Part shown: positions 63,136 through 64,000 of the stretch, piece by piece | Position numbering within the stretch: position 1 is the first letter of the stretch | How the letters are laid out: the number at the start of each line of letters is the position of its first letter | NCBI RefSeq assembly: GCF_035440685.1 | Contig: NZ_DAORMW010000013.1 | Length of the DNA: 64,000 nt | Reading direction: 5' to 3' (one strand) | DNA from: Accumulibacter appositus | GTDB lineage: Bacteria > Pseudomonadota > Gammaproteobacteria > Burkholderiales > Rhodocyclaceae | The notes under the pieces: model-generated | What the model was told of the DNA's origin: nothing | The model's input: the letters and a program-made list of their open reading frames with translations, nothing else | Databases searched by the model: none | Position numbers and translations under genes: made by a program

Positions 63136-63431
63136 CCAAGACCGCTACCACTCGCTATGACGTTGCCGAACACCTCAGAACGCCTGAGGAAATGGCGGCT
63201 TATCTTGAAGCTTGCCTTGAAGAAGCCGACGGGGATGCGGCATTCATCGCCAAAGCACTTGGCGATATTGCTCGCGCCAAGGGTATGTCACAGGTTGCCC
63301 GAGATGCCGGGCTATCGCGCGAAAGCCTCTACAAGGCGCTTTCTGGTGAGCGTAGCCCGGGCTTCGACACCATCCTTAAAGTCATCGGTGCGCTTGGACT
63401 GAAGTTGCAAGCGGAAGTTGGTCACCGCTGA
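63132..63431 (+). CDS. HigA-type antitoxin (addiction module antidote, helix-turn-helix)
   Basis: This 99-aa DNA-binding antitoxin begins MTKTATTRYDVAEHLRTPEEMAAYL and has a Cro/CI-type helix-turn-helix (MSQVARDAGLSRESLYKALSG, about 53-73). It should neutralise the preceding RelE-type toxin and repress the promoter at 62795-62823. ATG 63132 overlaps the toxin stop. The frame is intact even though the toxin start looks damaged. Confidence 0.92.
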   Translation: MTKTATTRYDVAEHLRTPEEMAAYLEACLEEADGDAAFIAKALGDIARAKGMSQVARDAGLSRESLYKALSGERSPGFDTILKVIGALGLKLQAEVGHR

Positions 63432-63787
63432 CCACCGTGCCTAACCTCTCCGCTTTGGTGACAAAGCACGATCGCAACCGCAACGACGGTTATCCTCAAT
63501 GCGCCCGCCGGGCATCACGCGAAAGGGCACGCGAAAAGCAGCACGGAAAAGAGTCCGAGACACTTGTTTTTTCGGCGGCGGACGGAACGCTGCCTGGCCA
63601 CGGAGGAGAAATGTCTCTGAGCCGTTTTGGCATTGCGAAGCGGCAAAAGGAAGGACTTGGGCCCGTGACCCGCGTGCTTGTGTAAGACAAACGTATGACC
63701 ACGACTCGTGGGCCAACGCCGACAGAAATCGAATCGAGCGACAGAAGGCCGGTTGGCGAGCCGGGTCGCGCCTCCATAGATTGACTG
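63432..63787. other. Intergenic region, about 350 bp, nothing recognised
   Basis: An 82-codon open frame here has no motif or ribosome binding site. No promoter or hairpin stands out. Confidence 0.45.
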
Positions 63788-63994
63788 ATGGCAAAGGTTT
63801 ATATCTCCGCAACCCGCCTGGATCTGGCCGCCGAATGTGTGGCGGTAGATGCTTGGCTGAAGGGCATGGGGCATGACCCGGTGGATAGCTACGCCCCGGA
63901 TAGCCAACCAGTCTTGGGAAGCTGCTTGGCGGACATCGCCCGTTGCGTGTTAACGGCGTCGCTTTTCCGTAGAAATCTGGCGTCCACAGCCTGA
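63788..63994 (+). pseudogene. DUF4062 protein, truncated after about 53 residues
   Basis: MAKVYISATRLDLAAECVAV, then a GHDPVDSYAPDSQ segment and CLADIARC, match the N-terminal DUF4062 domain, a TIR-like fold common in STAND-type defence and signalling proteins, usually followed by CDxYVxIxGxRYG. Here homology stops after C53 and a 15-residue unrelated tail ends in a stop. The break coincides with TGTTAAC (63948), and TG at an edge is compatible with the end of an inserted element. The rest may lie beyond the right edge. Confidence 0.55.
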
Positions 63995-64000
63995 CGTGGT

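Noticed and set aside
1..64000. CRISPR array or rRNA operon
   Set aside because: No regularly spaced repeats and no rRNA-like sequence were seen anywhere in the window.

Overview
The window looks like a chromosome segment of a high-GC betaproteobacterium, most likely in Rhodocyclales and close to Candidatus Accumulibacter. This is inferred from gene order (mlaFEDACB followed by an ABC transporter, ibaG and murA; kdsD-lptC-lptA), a DUF3579 gene, two phasins and many c-type cytochromes. No rRNA or other taxonomic marker was available.

Layout. 0-7.5 kb: the start of glnD running off the left edge, a type II citrate synthase homologue that lacks one catalytic histidine, a DUF3365 haem protein, an ATP-grasp/alpha-E gene pair, tRNA-Val(CAC) and a DUF3579 gene. 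7.5-14.5 kb (minus strand): a complete mla phospholipid-trafficking operon continuing into a YadGH-like ABC transporter, ibaG and murA. 14.6-32.4 kb: an MSHA-like type IV pilus locus with an NtrC-type regulator at one end, the secretin, ATPase, platform and assembly genes in the middle, then an adenylyl cyclase, a membrane histidine kinase and a pilin gene. The pilin gene has a near-consensus sigma-54 promoter. 32.4-36.7 kb: a CPA2 antiporter and kdsD-lptC-lptA, with kdsC apparently reduced to 22 codons. 36.8-38.4 kb: two phasin genes, each with its own terminator. 38.4-53.3 kb: a CinA-like protein, an EI24 membrane protein, hrpA, a GGDEF protein, a small secreted protein, a ZntB-like transporter, aqpZ, a peroxiredoxin-like protein, gltX and a large Cache/PAS/GAF/GGDEF sensor.

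53.8-62.7 kb: a tight five-gene operon encoding four exported dihaem c-type proteins, two of them RoxA-like paralogues, and one haem-free lipoprotein. I do not recognise it as a described pathway and consider it the best candidate for a new system. 62.8-64 kb: a RelE/HigB-HigA type toxin-antitoxin pair whose toxin has lost its expected start codon, then a DUF4062 gene cut short near the right edge.

Second-messenger signalling recurs. Two diguanylate cyclase-type proteins and an adenylyl cyclase accompany an MshE-like ATPase with two c-di-GMP-binding MshEN motifs, so surface pilus assembly is probably tied to c-di-GMP, and pilin transcription to sigma-54.
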